DNA of 64,000 nucleotides. Origin: Rhyzopertha dominica. Lineage: Eukaryota; Arthropoda; Insecta; Coleoptera; Bostrichidae. The translations under genes and the position numbers were made by a program. A model generated the notes under the pieces. It had not been told where the DNA came from, ran no database searches, and worked only from the letters and a program-made list of their open reading frames with translations. The stretch is taken from contig QCXZ01000138.1 in the NCBI GenBank assembly GCA_025024175.1, forward strand, positions 3,596,002-3,660,001, read 5' to 3'. Positions 12,518-24,635 of the stretch are shown here, piece by piece. Every line of letters begins with the position of its first letter. Positions within the stretch are counted from its first letter, which is position 1.

Positions 12518-12621
12518 TTTATTGTAAGAATACAAGTTAGAGACTCTCGTTATACATGAGAGTGAAGTCGCCATTTGGCTGGGTCGACATTTGCTGCAAC
12601 TGCAGCATCACCTTGCGGTAT
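12518..12621 (-). CDS. Last coding exon with stop and poly(A) signal
   Basis: On the minus strand a strong 3' splice site (CTTTTTTACTCTCTAG) ends at 12622. The exon starts at 12621 with one base completing a split codon, then 27 codons and TAA (12539-12537). The peptide is YRKVMLQLQQ, then MSTQPNGDFTLMYNESL. Codons are GC-rich (CTGCAGTTGCAG, GGCGACTTC) against an AT-rich background, and the other strand is closed. AATAAA lies at 12523-12518, 14 bases after the stop. These fit the terminal exon of a host gene whose other exons would lie at higher coordinates, so the TE-rich DNA to the right could be its introns. I do not recognise the protein. Confidence 0.6.
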
Positions 12622-15600
12622 CTAGAGAGTAAAAAAGATGCTAAAACAATTAATCGTTATCCGGTAATCTGCTGCGTATTATTACTTGCTTAAATTCTAA
12701 ACAGTTCACTCCATTCCTCGTTTAATTTAAACATACTAGTACATCAGATACTACAGATATAAAAACAAATATACTAAATAGTTGTTAATTTCGAAACCAA
12801 AGATCAACTCAGAATGGAGCGTATTTTTTTTCGGTGTTCATTTTTTGAAAATTAATAGACCAGATTATTTTATTAGATCATTGTGTCAGTGTGGCTTTAG
12901 ATTCGAATTTTTTGAAGGGTGCTACAATGGAGCATAAATCGTGAATTAGACCCATTCGTTCATCGTATCTACACATTTCATCTGGAGGAATTCGTGCAAT
13001 TTTTAGAAAGTCTAGTATCTAGACTATTTTGTATATTGATGATAGTAGTGCGAAAAACCTTATCATACTTAATTCAATTGCACTATCAAAATAATCTCAT
13101 TAGCACGTCGTACTTAAAGGTCTAACTCGATAGGATAAAATCGATACCCATTTCATCAAATACTTCAAAACAGAAGTCTCCCTGATATCATGCTTGTTTT
13201 AAAATACAAAAGTACTAGCTAGAAGCTACTGTTAAAATCGTACATAAAGCGTTACTTTTTTCCTTCTACTTCTGACCTGAATCAAATATCGGATGAAGAT
13301 GAAGTGGAGTAAACAACCAGATAATTAAACACTTAAGTACTGTACATAATATCTACGTTTTTTTTTAGTGAAAATTTGCCAATTTGGTCATTTTGATATT
13401 GTGAATTACCATGCTTACATTAATTTTATAATTTCTAGGGTTTGATTACTGTTCGTTTATGTGGCCACCTCTTTATTTATCTTTATTAAATCGACTAGAA
13501 AAACATACCGAATGACATACATATGACTTTCTCGAATTACTGTCGGTTTTTATGTTAATACAATTGTGGAACCTTCTATTATTTAATATTTATCCTCGAA
13601 AGTCACATTTGCTTGTGTGGCAGATGTTTAATATTTAATATTGTTAGTGATTCTTTCCTTATTTGCTAGAGACCTCCCACATCACCATCCGATACGATAT
13701 TTAATTTCCAACCTGCTTGCTGTTTAATTCTAAAAATATATATTCCTGAATCAGCCAGGCCAAAGTATGTATATGCCTTAGTGTCCGGTAGTCTCAGTCG
13801 ATATTTATTTAAAGATATTTATTCCAATAGATTGTGCTTCACGTTTTTAATTGTTCCATTTTACAAAAAAATATGTCGTGTTTTGTAGTACTTCTAATAC
13901 TTCCTGGTAAGGTCGACAAAATAACACCAGAAACATTTCCACAATAAAAATTTACCAATGACATACGCGTTTGTTGTATGAAAAAAGAACTGCAGGTGAC
14001 TGGTATGTCAAGATCAAAAATTGAAATTTTAGCCTCAAGAACGCACATTATTAATTATTTAGGTGTTAATTTTTATTGAAAAATAAACCTTTAGAACATT
14101 TAAAAAAAACGATGGGGTCTTAGTTGCCAACCAAAATACAACATAAATTCTTTTTATAGTTCAGAAGCAATGTCAACCATCAATAGTGATAATAATATGC
14201 TATTAAGTAGCACAAAGTGTACCCTCCTCACCCCAAGCCAAAAAAATACATTTACAGCTTTAAGTAATGTAATTTTATTCATCCAGATGCAAAATGGCTC
14301 ACTTAAATATTTGTAGTGGCAGTAGACTTCTAATAAATAGTAGCCTTCTAATGATATATATTGATGAGGCCGTAAAGTAATTTATTGTATCTGGGCAAAT
14401 TATGATACCTTTAATCCACACGCATTATATTATCACTGCACTGATGTAAAGATGTTTACTTCTAGATAGCCGACGAGGACGTACTAACGATCTCGAAAAA
14501 ATATCTTATACCAAAATCAACATTAACTTGACAACAATTGTAGATTTTAACTTTTATCGAATGATACACATGATACAATATACCTAACAGCAATACTTAA
14601 GACTTTTATGAAAAATCAATGCTTACGGTTAAACTTTCACCTATGATAAAACACAATGTTACTCGTAGTATTCGCAAAATTATCAGTATACTAATTAGGA
14701 CCTGGGTGGTATCAGCCTACAACCTAGTGCTAAACATTTCTGTCCTTGGCGTTTATTGAATTGTAGTTTGCTAAACTGGTCCTTTTGGGAAGTATTGTAC
14801 CGGTACGCCCCCCCCCCTATTTATCACATGCTATTATATAATATAATAATATAGGCCCTTAGGAAATATTTTTATTTACAATGAAGGTCTGTATAAAAAT
14901 GCATACTTGTCAGGTGTACCGAATATGACAGAAACGCATTAAAAGCGACAAAATAATTTGGTTTGTCAAAGCATTTTCACGAGTTATTTCGACTGCCTGA
15001 AGAAAAACAACTTAAACGAGGTGGTCTACCGATACTTCCGTTTTATTGATATATTTATAAATTTTACATTTATGATCATTATAATTATTTGTGCATACCA
15101 AACAGCTTCTTATAGTTCTTTTTTTCTTTATTGTCCTTTTTACACGCCCTAGCAACTCATATTATTATTGCTACCCAAGGGAGAAGTTTATTTAATAAAT
15201 AATTGCAACTCAGATTAGTGGCGTGTCGCGCTTGCAAACAGTAAGCACAACTCATAATATGAAATCCAATGAAATGGGTCCTTCTAAAGTTTTTTTCGTT
15301 AGTCTGTTTTACCTTCTCAAGTTCGCACCTTTTTTCAAATTTTTTATATGCTACGGCGTATCTGCCTCTCAACTCTTCAAGTACTTACATCAACATTTGT
15401 AGATTTTGGCCCATCAGAAGACAGACATTTTTGCGAATTATGTTGACCTATTTACAAGAGAATATTATGTTTCAGATTAATGTTCTCATTGACAAATCCA
15501 AGTTTGATGAAATTAGGGAATTAGATAAAGTTTTGTACATAACTCACGTTATAAGAAAGTCTAATTGGGTATTTCAGTGAAGTAAAAATTACGGAATTCA

Positions 15601-17149
15601 ATACAGTTTCGTTACTAATTGTAATATAGGCAAATAATTCCCTACGCTGGTTAGTATAAAAAATGTATTTAAGTACATGAGTATTCAAGTCAAAGTTAAA
15701 CCATTTTAAAACGCCCTCCAAAGGATGTGACAACTTAACTGAAAAATGAAATACGCAACTTGGCAACAGTGTTACTTTGCATTCTTTTGTGGCTGTCAAA
15801 TCACGGTCGGATGTCGGGCGTCAGACCAGCTGATTGTAAACACACGTGGTTTTGTAAACGTTATCATCTCGTGCCAGTGTTGGATTTGTTGTGTTTGTGT
15901 TTGATGACGCTTGATTAACGCAAGAACAACGAACGATAAGCAAAACAAACGCAACACATAAAACACACGTTTACAGATGAGTCAGCTAAGCTGTCACTGT
16001 ACTGCCAGTGGTCAGCTGTACGCGATGTTGCTATTTACTCCGATTGTCGTTTATCCATCTCTTTTTAACACGGTAGGTACAACCAGATTGTTCACTTATG
16101 ACGTCACAACTGAATTCTTTAATTTTTATTAATTAATATCTCAAGTTATACGCAATGATGAAAGAAATTTAAAAAACCGTCATCTTATTTCAATTGGATC
16201 GTTCGGAATGTATAATTAAAAAAACGCTGAAATACCCAATTTTATTTTACATATTCGACTAATTTCCCCTTGATACCACTGTGCGAATATACATAGAGAA
16301 GAAAAAAGTTAAGGTTACACCTTTATAAAAATGAAATTAATCTGTCCAGGGCTGATGCAGTATTTTTTTATTTGGAAGGTTCCAACGCCCGCGACCGTTA
16401 TATAGTATTATTAATCTTTTAGTACGAAGAACGTTACTTCTGCCTAGCTGGATCCCTGAACGTTTCGCCGGCGGTATAAACCTCCAGATTAGTTTATGCA
16501 GCGATAGTATCGTGCAGCGTGACCTTAATGCAGGCTACATCCAGACCTAAGGATCAAGTGGGTTTAACCTAACGACTCCGGCTATATACATTAGGAGATT
16601 ACACACGCAACAGACATGCACACCACACGGAAGTCTTAAATAGACTGCGATATCGCGAACCATGTATATTACCCACTGCACTGATTACCCGAAGCTTTTA
16701 TCGCCCATTCATGCTTTATTAATACGATAACCTATGGCCACCTACGTTCCCCCCCAAAAAAACTGCCGCGATGGAGCAGAGTTTATTGTTTAGGCGGCTA
16801 TTTTTGGACTGCTTACCGGCGCTTCATCCATGAATCCCGAACATTAAAATGAAGTTGGTCATTTTGGGTCGGGTAGTGCATGAAATCAATTAGGAACAGT
16901 GTCACCTGGAAAGGTTTGGAGCAATTATTCAGCTATTTTCTACACTTTAACTACTAAGAAACCTTTTTTTCATACTATATAGCTGAAAATCGCTTCGTAG
17001 CCTTCCCAATGCACTGCTCACGCGAAAACTAGCAAAAAACTTTATATGCTGTACAAAATAGAACATGATAACAAAGCAGCTTTAATTAAATATTTGTTCA
17101 TATATTATTGATTAAATTTATTAAATACCCTATTTATTTAATTGCAGAC
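12622..17149. other. Non-coding stretch with two GC-richer patches
   Basis: No gene is supported. Frames at 12919-13125, 14958-15152 and 15269-15580 are short, hydrophobic or low-complexity. A patch near 15810-16060 and one near 16340-16700 are GC-richer with stops in every frame. The second contains the second copy of the 51-bp motif. If the exon at 12.5 kb is real this may be intron. Confidence 0.4.
16405..16455 (+). repeat. 51-bp motif, copy 2
   Basis: Ungapped partner of 9274-9324 (45/51 identical), 7.1 kb away in the same orientation. It starts a GC-richer block running to about 16700 that includes CGCCGGCGGTATAAACC. Confidence 0.6.
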
Positions 17150-17287
17150 ATGATACAAAGAGGAACGCTTAATACAATAATTTTGTTGCTATTTGCTTAC
17201 TTTGCTTTAGGAATTGTAACCAATATTTCGTTTCTTAATTCTTTCACACAATTATTTTTGTTGAGGAGGACCATTAAGAATCTATGA
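17150..17287 (+). CDS. Possible small hydrophobic ORF after a splice acceptor
   Basis: TATTTATTTAATTGCAG, a good 3' splice site, ends three bases before ATG. The frame encodes 45 residues with a central hydrophobic stretch (IILLLFAYFALGIV) long enough for one membrane segment, then a basic tail ending RRTIKNL. No family is recognised. Short open frames are common here by chance, so this is a weak candidate. Confidence 0.25.
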   Translation: MIQRGTLNTIILLLFAYFALGIVTNISFLNSFTQLFLLRRTIKNL

Positions 17288-18011
17288 AAGAGACTATCAA
17301 AAGTAGCTATTTTAAAACAATAACTTCGGTTTTATTTTTTATGAATAATGGTAAATGCTGCTGTTAATTCTCTAAAAATGTTAAAATCAGGAGTGTTGGT
17401 TATGGTTGAATCAACCTCCAGTTTAGAATAAACTTTAGCTTAGGATATAAGAAAGTAAGGGAGTTTTGCAATGTATGATCGCAAGTTTTATTTCCGTAAA
17501 TACAAGTATAAAGAAAATATCACCAACGTAGCGATACCAAATTTTCCATCTGTGTTGCGAAAATATTCATTAATAGAAAAATCTGTGCTTGTCCATAAAA
17601 ATTTCTGCTAGAAAGGGGTTTGAAAATGTGCCCTTTGGAACTAACTAACTAACTAATTGAGTTGTAAGGTTTGTTATTAAATTTAAAATAATTGTGTGGC
17701 ATGCGTTATTTTAGAACAATGTGTCATGAACTTTTTGATTTTGTAGAAGGATCTAGAATATTCCATAATTTTGTACCCGGTGTTGAAATAATATAATATC
17801 TTCGATACACGCGTAATTTTAAGGGGGTGAAGTGTGATGCACTATAGAAAAATTTATAGCGCTTTTTGCCTAATACTAGGTTCGGATCACAAACTGCCTT
17901 TGTGGCATCTGAAAAGCAATACAAATCGTTTCCTTAACGCAATCTGTAATTTTGCTTGATCGACATGATTAGGTGTCATTTAATGCATTTCTCAATGTCT
18001 GTGCTTAAGAA
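17288..18011. other. Non-coding stretch
   Basis: No supported feature. A minus-strand frame at 17724-17924 has no recognisable motifs. It could be downstream sequence of the Penelope-like fossil that follows. Confidence 0.4.
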
Positions 18012-18450
18012 CTATACATGTATGTATAAAATGCATGCATTCTCCAAACTAACGTAGGTACCTAATTTCGAACTTAGGCCCTGTGTATACAGACTTGTGT
18101 TTCTAACGCCAACCCTACTAGATATAATACCTATTGCCACCGCTAGATGGCACGCGACTTTTAGATAATCTAGACAATACCAAATGAAATTAATTTTCCG
18201 AAAGGAGTCAGTTTTGGATTTTGTGACTATGACTATGTCAAACGATAATATATCCGTAATGGCTGAAACCATTATATAGGAAACTGCCGGTCTAAAGGAA
18301 TGAGCTTTGTTATGTATTTTGGGTAAATCGTACAAAGTTGAAATTGGGGAATTACAGAGTTCATTAATTTATGTCTGTATGCTTGTTCCGGTTTAATGCC
18401 TAGATAGCATTTTTTGAGAATTTTTATTACACCGTGGATCTGATGTTAAC
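18012..18450 (-). pseudogene. Penelope-like element RT fossil
   Basis: Minus-strand translation gives LTSDPRCNKNSQKM, matching the L-DPT region. Further on comes YDLPKIHNKAHSFRPAVS, a near match to the YGLPKIHK-x-x-PLRPIVS motif characteristic of Penelope-like reverse transcriptases. The continuing frame to 18012 degrades and no catalytic YADD or FVDD box was found, nor a GIY-YIG domain. It is a short dead fragment of the N-terminal RT part with at least one internal stop. It matters because palindromic insertions at 39.4-39.9 kb also look Penelope-related. Confidence 0.65.
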
Positions 18451-19656
18451 TTTTTAAAACTACCAGTCAGGAAAAGAGCTTCAATTTTGGAGATATATTC
18501 CATAATTTATGTATGATTGATACTCTATCATTTTTATTCCAACAGTTAATGTTAAAAATGTTTTATATGTCTGTAAGTGACGAGTTCTGATTTTCATTTA
18601 CTATAGTACTAAAATTTATAAAATGATTTCTTTTACATTATTACCTATTAAAGTACACCACAAACGATTCTGTCAATTTACTGCTAGAAATTTTAGGACT
18701 ATAAATAAGTCCTTTTTTTCAATAAGCTAATCTGGTTGTAGTTAAATCAGATAGATTTTCCACTTTCTTATAGAAACGTTGCTCTGGGTAGTTGGAAACA
18801 CTGGGAGCCATTCATTTTGCTGCACTCAGCCGTTTATACTTTAGTTTACCTAGTTTTTCCGTCACAAATTAATTGATTTACCTATTCAAACGATCAAATT
18901 GTAACGGAGCCGGGTAACACCGTGACTTCTTCATGTATAACTTTTAAATCAGGCTGGACAGGTTGACTGACTGTTGCATTTGTTACACCTTAACCTTCAT
19001 GTAGCTAGAGGCGTTTACGTATTTTACACTGTTTGAAAAATGTAAGGTGGTTGCCAGTTTTCTTAATTTTAGTAGTTTCTTTTTGGACATCCTTGTTGCA
19101 TCTAAACTTTGTTTAATTATATAAAAAGCACAAGAATTAGACTAAATAAATAAAATTCGAACAAATAATCTAGGAAATTCAATATGTTCATTGAGAGAAA
19201 TGCTACCTCATGCACCTTATTCTACGATCTTTCATATAAATCGGTGTCATTTCATTGGTTATTCTTACGAATAAAGCTTAAATACCCTTGCATGTATGTA
19301 TTAAAGACAGTGAGGTTCCAATATAAAATTTAATTTACTAGGAAATTAAATCTACGCAAACTTAGTAACTGTTAATGCTAAATGTAAGTGTTTACATTGT
19401 TATACTTATCTAAAAACTATCTTAAGATATGAACAACAAAATCATAAATTTGCACCCTTACAGAAGTAAATCGTCCATTTCAAAATACCTTGAACAATTG
19501 GACTTAAAAAGAAGACTAATTTATAAGAGTTAATAAAAAAAAGACAATTCCAAAATTATTTCGTAATTTGGGCCGACAATCAAAAATATTTACTCAAGGT
19601 GCACATTAAACCACAAAACCAAATGTCTAAACTGAAAAAAATCAGAAACGTAAAAA
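18451..19656. other. AT-rich non-coding stretch
   Basis: No gene or repeat recognised. Confidence 0.5.
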
Positions 19657-20150
19657 GTGATAAAAAAGAGGGCTAGAACTAGTAATAACAATTATGCATA
19701 CAAGAAGTTAAGTCGTTTGAGTGACGACGATAAAACGTACTTTACCAAGGATCATAACGAATGGCAAGGAAAATTTTACTATCATCGCCTTAATACTTAT
19801 GTAAGTTCCCATAAAAAATATGCTGTAGGTGAGAATTGACGAGTTGGAAAGGTCGAACCCACATTTCTTTCGACTTGGTCTTTAAATAACAGAACAAATA
19901 ATTGTCTACCAAAGTTTGCTGCATTTAACAAAATATCGCAGAAATATGAATACGGTATTCTGTACAGATCTCACTTCACGTCATTATGCCAAAGCAAGTC
20001 TAGACAAAATGGACTGTTTAGGCATTCCCTATATACCCAAAAGAAAAAATAACCAAACATCTCTGAATTGAAGATTTTTAGGCCAATCTAAAAAAAGGAT
20101 CTATACAAAAAGTTGCAGGCAAATAAACTGTGCAAAGATTTACTGAAACG
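19657..20150 (+). pseudogene. Coding-like relic, unknown family
   Basis: One plus-strand frame runs about 490 bases with only three or four stops. It keeps protein-like composition across them, with segments such as KLSRLSDDDKTYFTKDHNEW, GKFYYHRLNTYVSSHKKYAV, KFAAFNKISQKYEYGILYRS and LYKKLQANKLCKDLLKR. It is rich in Lys, Tyr and Asn. That is more than expected by chance but no domain is recognised. It may be a decayed gene, TE or integrated foreign gene. The frame starts with ATG at 19657, with a possible in-phase start earlier being closed. Confidence 0.35.
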
Positions 20151-22551
20151 TTAAACGTTTAATATTATAATAAAATGTTTATTAAATTGTCAGCAATATT
20201 GCTTTGGTTCAAACTTCTTTCACCATGCAATTATTTAGATAAACACTTCAACTGATTTTGTAAGTTTAAACAAAACAAAACGAAGGTGAGTTAACACTCT
20301 TAAATGATAGGCATCGAAAACTATTGCACATACGTATTCCTCCAACATCATTCTTAGCACAACGATAATCACGTAAATTAAGTTTGCTTGCCACGCTTTT
20401 GCGGAGTGTATTTTTTCCGCTAAAGCCTCACATATGAGTTGCGTTTCGCTGTGCCCGGTTAAAGGTCGTTTACTGTTATACCAAGTTCATGGGAAAAGTT
20501 TTGCATCGCATACTTTATAATACAAGCAATGTTTCATGATGTAACGCTACGATAAAGCGTTTACCGGATACTCGAATCAAGTGGTTGTAATGTATGTTTT
20601 GCTTTGCAAACACTCGAGGGACTACAAACATGCAAAAATCGAAGTTCGCCTAGTGAATTGGCTATATTTGAGTGTGTAATCAAAGGACACCAGTACGGGA
20701 TTATCCGCTAGAAATTGCATGAGAATAGTCTTCTGCGGCTTACGCCAAGACCTAAAAATCAGCAAGGAATACGTTTCATTTCAGTTCTCATTAAAGCCAA
20801 AGATATTGCTATTGTTTTCTAGTTTCATCTGCCCTATGCTTTTATAAAAATACTAATAACTCGGCTGGTATAAGTGTAGCACTTATCGATCGATATTTCA
20901 TATATGGAAATTTTATTAGGTGATACCTTTGCACCGGACATTGACATTTTATTTCGCAAGGAAGATTAACAAGGAATGTCAAACCGTAATGTTTAATTCT
21001 ACAAGATTGCGTTCCATCATTACATTATGGACATTTTAATAATTAATACAAAAAAAAACTAAAAGTCCACCCGAACTCACGTTTATGAAAGTCAATTTAT
21101 TTAATATAAGTTTTAGAAATCCAGTAAAAGCATTATCAGCATGAAAAATATTAAGTAGCCGGTTAATTTTTGAGAGCAATGCACTGGCGATCTAGCTTGA
21201 CGCATAATGCTGATGCATTTTACATTCTTAGTTTTAATAATGTTAGTTATACATCAAGTCTCTTTCCCTGAGGAGTAAAATTACTACAATTGTATCTTTA
21301 GCACCTATACACATGAACTCCTAGCTTAAATTTCTAATGCTTCTAGTGTGAGAAGTTGAAACTGTACTAAAAGCGCATCGGTTAATGCATTAGTCTGTGA
21401 TATGTGTTAATTATGAATCAGTTCTCGTGGTCCTATTAGTAGAACTTTTAAGGTGAAATTTATGTTCATTTGGTACTTCGTACGTCATTATAGATTATGT
21501 GAATCAAGGATCTTTATTTTTCCAAATAAAATGTATCAACTCATCTTTTGTTAAACGCGAGAGCAATGCAACTGAATGCGCCTCTACCTAACTGAGTTCA
21601 TCAATAAGTAAATTAGTAGTAAAGGGGCTTTGTATGATCAGTGTACATAGAAAACATATAAATAATTTGTGTTCTTATTTCACAGAAGATGTTTTAAGTC
21701 GCCTTGCAAAAATCCACGAAGATTATTCATGGAATAAATAATTCATTAATTACTTAAGTACCTATATCTTATTAACGTTTACTATTTCTATTTATGTTGA
21801 ATTATACTCTACAAGACGTTCCTGCTTTGCCCCTTCCCTAGACCAAAAGCTAGGTACGCCCATGATTATGTAGTTAATATTTAGCTGTATCTGGATAACA
21901 TATTTCTAGGTCATGGATTTGATTCAGGACTCTATTAAATGCCTTGCTAGGTTCTTCTTAGATCTTTTACAAAGATGTGCAAAAAGTTTGCAAATAAACG
22001 TTATTAATTTAAGAAATACCACCTAACTAGCTGCAAGATTCATTACATATTTTTTGTGATATGTGATAGTCAAGTTCAAAAGATATGCAGTTTATAAATT
22101 CATTTGAGTCATAGATTATTGAAGTAAGCAATTAAAGTATTATAATCATACAAAGGTGCATTCATTGTATAGATCAATAATTAAATATCTTGAAATAAGC
22201 CGTTGTTGGTAACTACTTACAAAAAAGAAATATGTGTAGCTATCAAGATAAGAGCTCCAAGTAGAAAAATTTTGTTAAGAGACATTTTACTGTAAATGTC
22301 AATCGTTATTCCATGAAAATCAAAATTCCGTCACATAAAAGTGAAAATACTCAGCAACGTGAGCTGTTTGATGCCACAAAGACTATAAAAAACTTCTTGT
22401 ATGGATAAGACAATAATTGTGAAATTTTTAATGTGTCGGTAAATATTCTGGATTTCCAAAGTGTAATATCTACTAGAAATTGTGCTATGTAGTTAAAAGT
22501 TACCAACAATCCATTTAAAGACAAAACATAAAAATAATGTCTTCAAATCTC
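20151..22551. other. AT-rich non-coding stretch
   Basis: No supported gene. A GC-richer patch lies at about 20390-20480. Otherwise stops are frequent in all frames. Confidence 0.45.
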
Positions 22552-23310
22552 TTGATGTAAGAATAGGAGTAACTAGGGAGTCAATTTGGGAAAATAAATA
22601 ATAGATTTTAGTCCCTGAATGAGACAAACAGCTTCAAAAGCACGGCGTTTAGTTAAAAGGATTGTTCCATTCGCATTCTGCGAGTATTACCGCTATATAT
22701 AAATACAGTATTATTTACCTGTGTTAACGATAACTAAGAAGTACAGAGTGTTTTCCAAAACAAGAACTTAAACGCTTACGTTAAGTTTTATGCAAACATT
22801 ACGAAGTTAATTTTACCATCNTTCCAGNGAACGAACATTTATAATCACACGCACAACAGCGACGACCATCAGTTACAAAACATCACTTTACCTTCTAACT
22901 GCAGTGCAGTGCGAAATTCTGGTAATCCTCCACCAGTCCATGACGCGCCACTAACACTCAAAAGTCAATAATTTCGAAAACGAAATTTAAAAAACACCCC
23001 GCACTACCCGCACATCAAGCCGCACAGTTGTCCTCGACGATACTGATTCAATAAACGACGCATTTAATGCTACTTCACCCGGCACAAAATGGACTGGTCC
23101 ATTTTTTGCCGGACAATCGCTCACGTAGCGACCAGAATACGCCGCAAAAAACGCGCAAAAAGTGCCCGCAAGAATGTAAACACCTGGAGCATTTTATGTT
23201 AACGAGAGGCCCGTTTTGGGTTTGAATTTGAGGAGACGGGGTTCGCACTGACTGCCGTTTTACCTATTTGAGCGATTAGTGCATACGAGGGTGGTTCAAA
23301 AATTCGCTAT
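22552..23310 (+). repeat. Dispersed ~750 bp repeat B, copy 1
   Basis: It matches 30866-31604 over its full length with scattered substitutions and small indels. Both copies start TTGATGTAAGA and end GGTGGTTCAAAAA followed by TCGCTAT. The right 350 bases are GC-rich (CCCGCACATCAAGCCGCAC) and end in CATACGAGGGTGGTTC. There is no open reading frame of note, no clear terminal inverted repeat, and flanks show no obvious target duplication. It may be a non-autonomous element or a regulatory/LTR-like part of a larger one. Confidence 0.8.
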
Positions 23311-23672
23311 TCTTTTCATGATTTGTACATTCAAATGAAACATCTGTTTAGTTCTAGTCTTATTACAATAAAAATAATTATTATTGACTTGACTGTTTTT
23401 CTTTTATATATAGAAATAGTTGAAATCATATACAAAAGATGCAACAAAACCTTATACCTTGTATTGGATAACTCTTTAGGGACAAAGTCGGTAGAACGTG
23501 TAAGGTACTATGTCCTTTTAGCTTGTCTGCCTAGCTAATTAGAAAATTATCATATAATTATTTTTTAGCAGCTATTGATAGATAATGTCCTATCATGTTT
23601 CATGGCATACTGAAACATTGATTTTGCGGTTAAAATATCAAGCAACGATCTATGAGACTGACTTATGCAGAC

Positions 23673-23759
23673 GGTTTTACAGCTTGATGGTCGACCGTCG
23701 TAAACTATTGTATTGTAAATGAGGGTTTTTACAACTTATAGTCGGCCGTCCTAAACTAT
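23673..23759 (+). repeat. Tandem pair of 36-bp repeats
   Basis: GGTTTTACAGCTTGATGGTC at 23673 and GGTTTTTACAACTTATAGTC at 23724 begin two 36-bp units, each ending in CTAAACTAT or GTAAACTAT, about 51 bp apart. They lie 435 bases beyond the stop of the minus-strand transposase relic and may be its subterminal direct repeats. Confidence 0.55.
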
Positions 23760-24193
23760 CAGGATTAGTGGCACGCTTCAAAGTTCCTAAATGGATCGTA
23801 TTCAAAAAATCTTGTTGGCTAAAATTTTAACTTTTCCACTATAAATTTTTGAAATTTCTTAGTTATAATAATTTAGCAATCAATAAAACATAGAAGCTTT
23901 TATAACAAATTTTATTTAATGCAGACCTGATGCTATCTGGCGCGACCCGTGATCTATTTTTATGTGATACTTTATTGGGTTTACATTTTCCGATGTATAA
24001 AATAAAAGCCTTTGCTTGTCATAGCGAATTTATACAAATTTAATATAAAAACATACAAATTAGTAAGTAGAAAATTATTTACATTTGTTAGAAAAAATTT
24101 ACAATAGTAAACAATAAAATTTATATTCGGTATCGATTTTGTTCATTACAGCTTGTTAATAAACACAATACAAGAGTCACAAACTAAAAAAAA

Positions 24194-24635
24194 TTAGTCA
24201 CTATCACTTTCGCTGCTAAAATCACAATTAACTTCTATTATTAATTCTTGTACATGGTTCGCTCTGTACCTATTTTCAATCTCCAGTAGATGCATTTTTA
24301 GCAGCATTTCATTGCTAAATTTTCCACCGGTTTCAGTCGTCGAATTCTTTGTTTCAACTGCCCCCATATCATTTCAATGGGGTTGAAAATACAATGATAT
24401 GGTGAGTAATTGTAGAATGGTGTGTCCACATTCAGAAGCCAGAATGTCAATTTTAAATGTCTTCGAAAATTCTTTTGTGCTAAGCACTTCCAACAATGTT
24501 TTTTTGTGTAGTTCTCTTCGAAATACAAATCTTCTTTTCTTAAAAACTCTTGAATGGTTGCCTTATTAGTTTTTGTATTTGGAATTTTATCCAGTTGCTC
24601 CGAATGATAATTGGATTAAAATCAGCAATAATCTG
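24194..24635 (-). pseudogene. DDE transposase C-terminal relic
   Basis: Minus-strand frames give SNYHSEQLDKIPNTKTNKAT, a version of the DNA-x-YHS block with the catalytic Asp damaged. ATIQEFLRKEDLYFEENYTK follows, then YSPYHCIFNPIEMIWGQLKQ, which is the LPPYHC-x-LNPIE-x-IW motif carrying the last catalytic Glu. A tail with ENRYRANHVQELIIEV ends in the acidic SSESDSD and a stop at 24194-24196. Such acidic ends are usual in this IS630/Tc1-like family of arthropods. A frame change after the PIEMIW block and the lost N-terminus make it a pseudogene. Confidence 0.75.
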
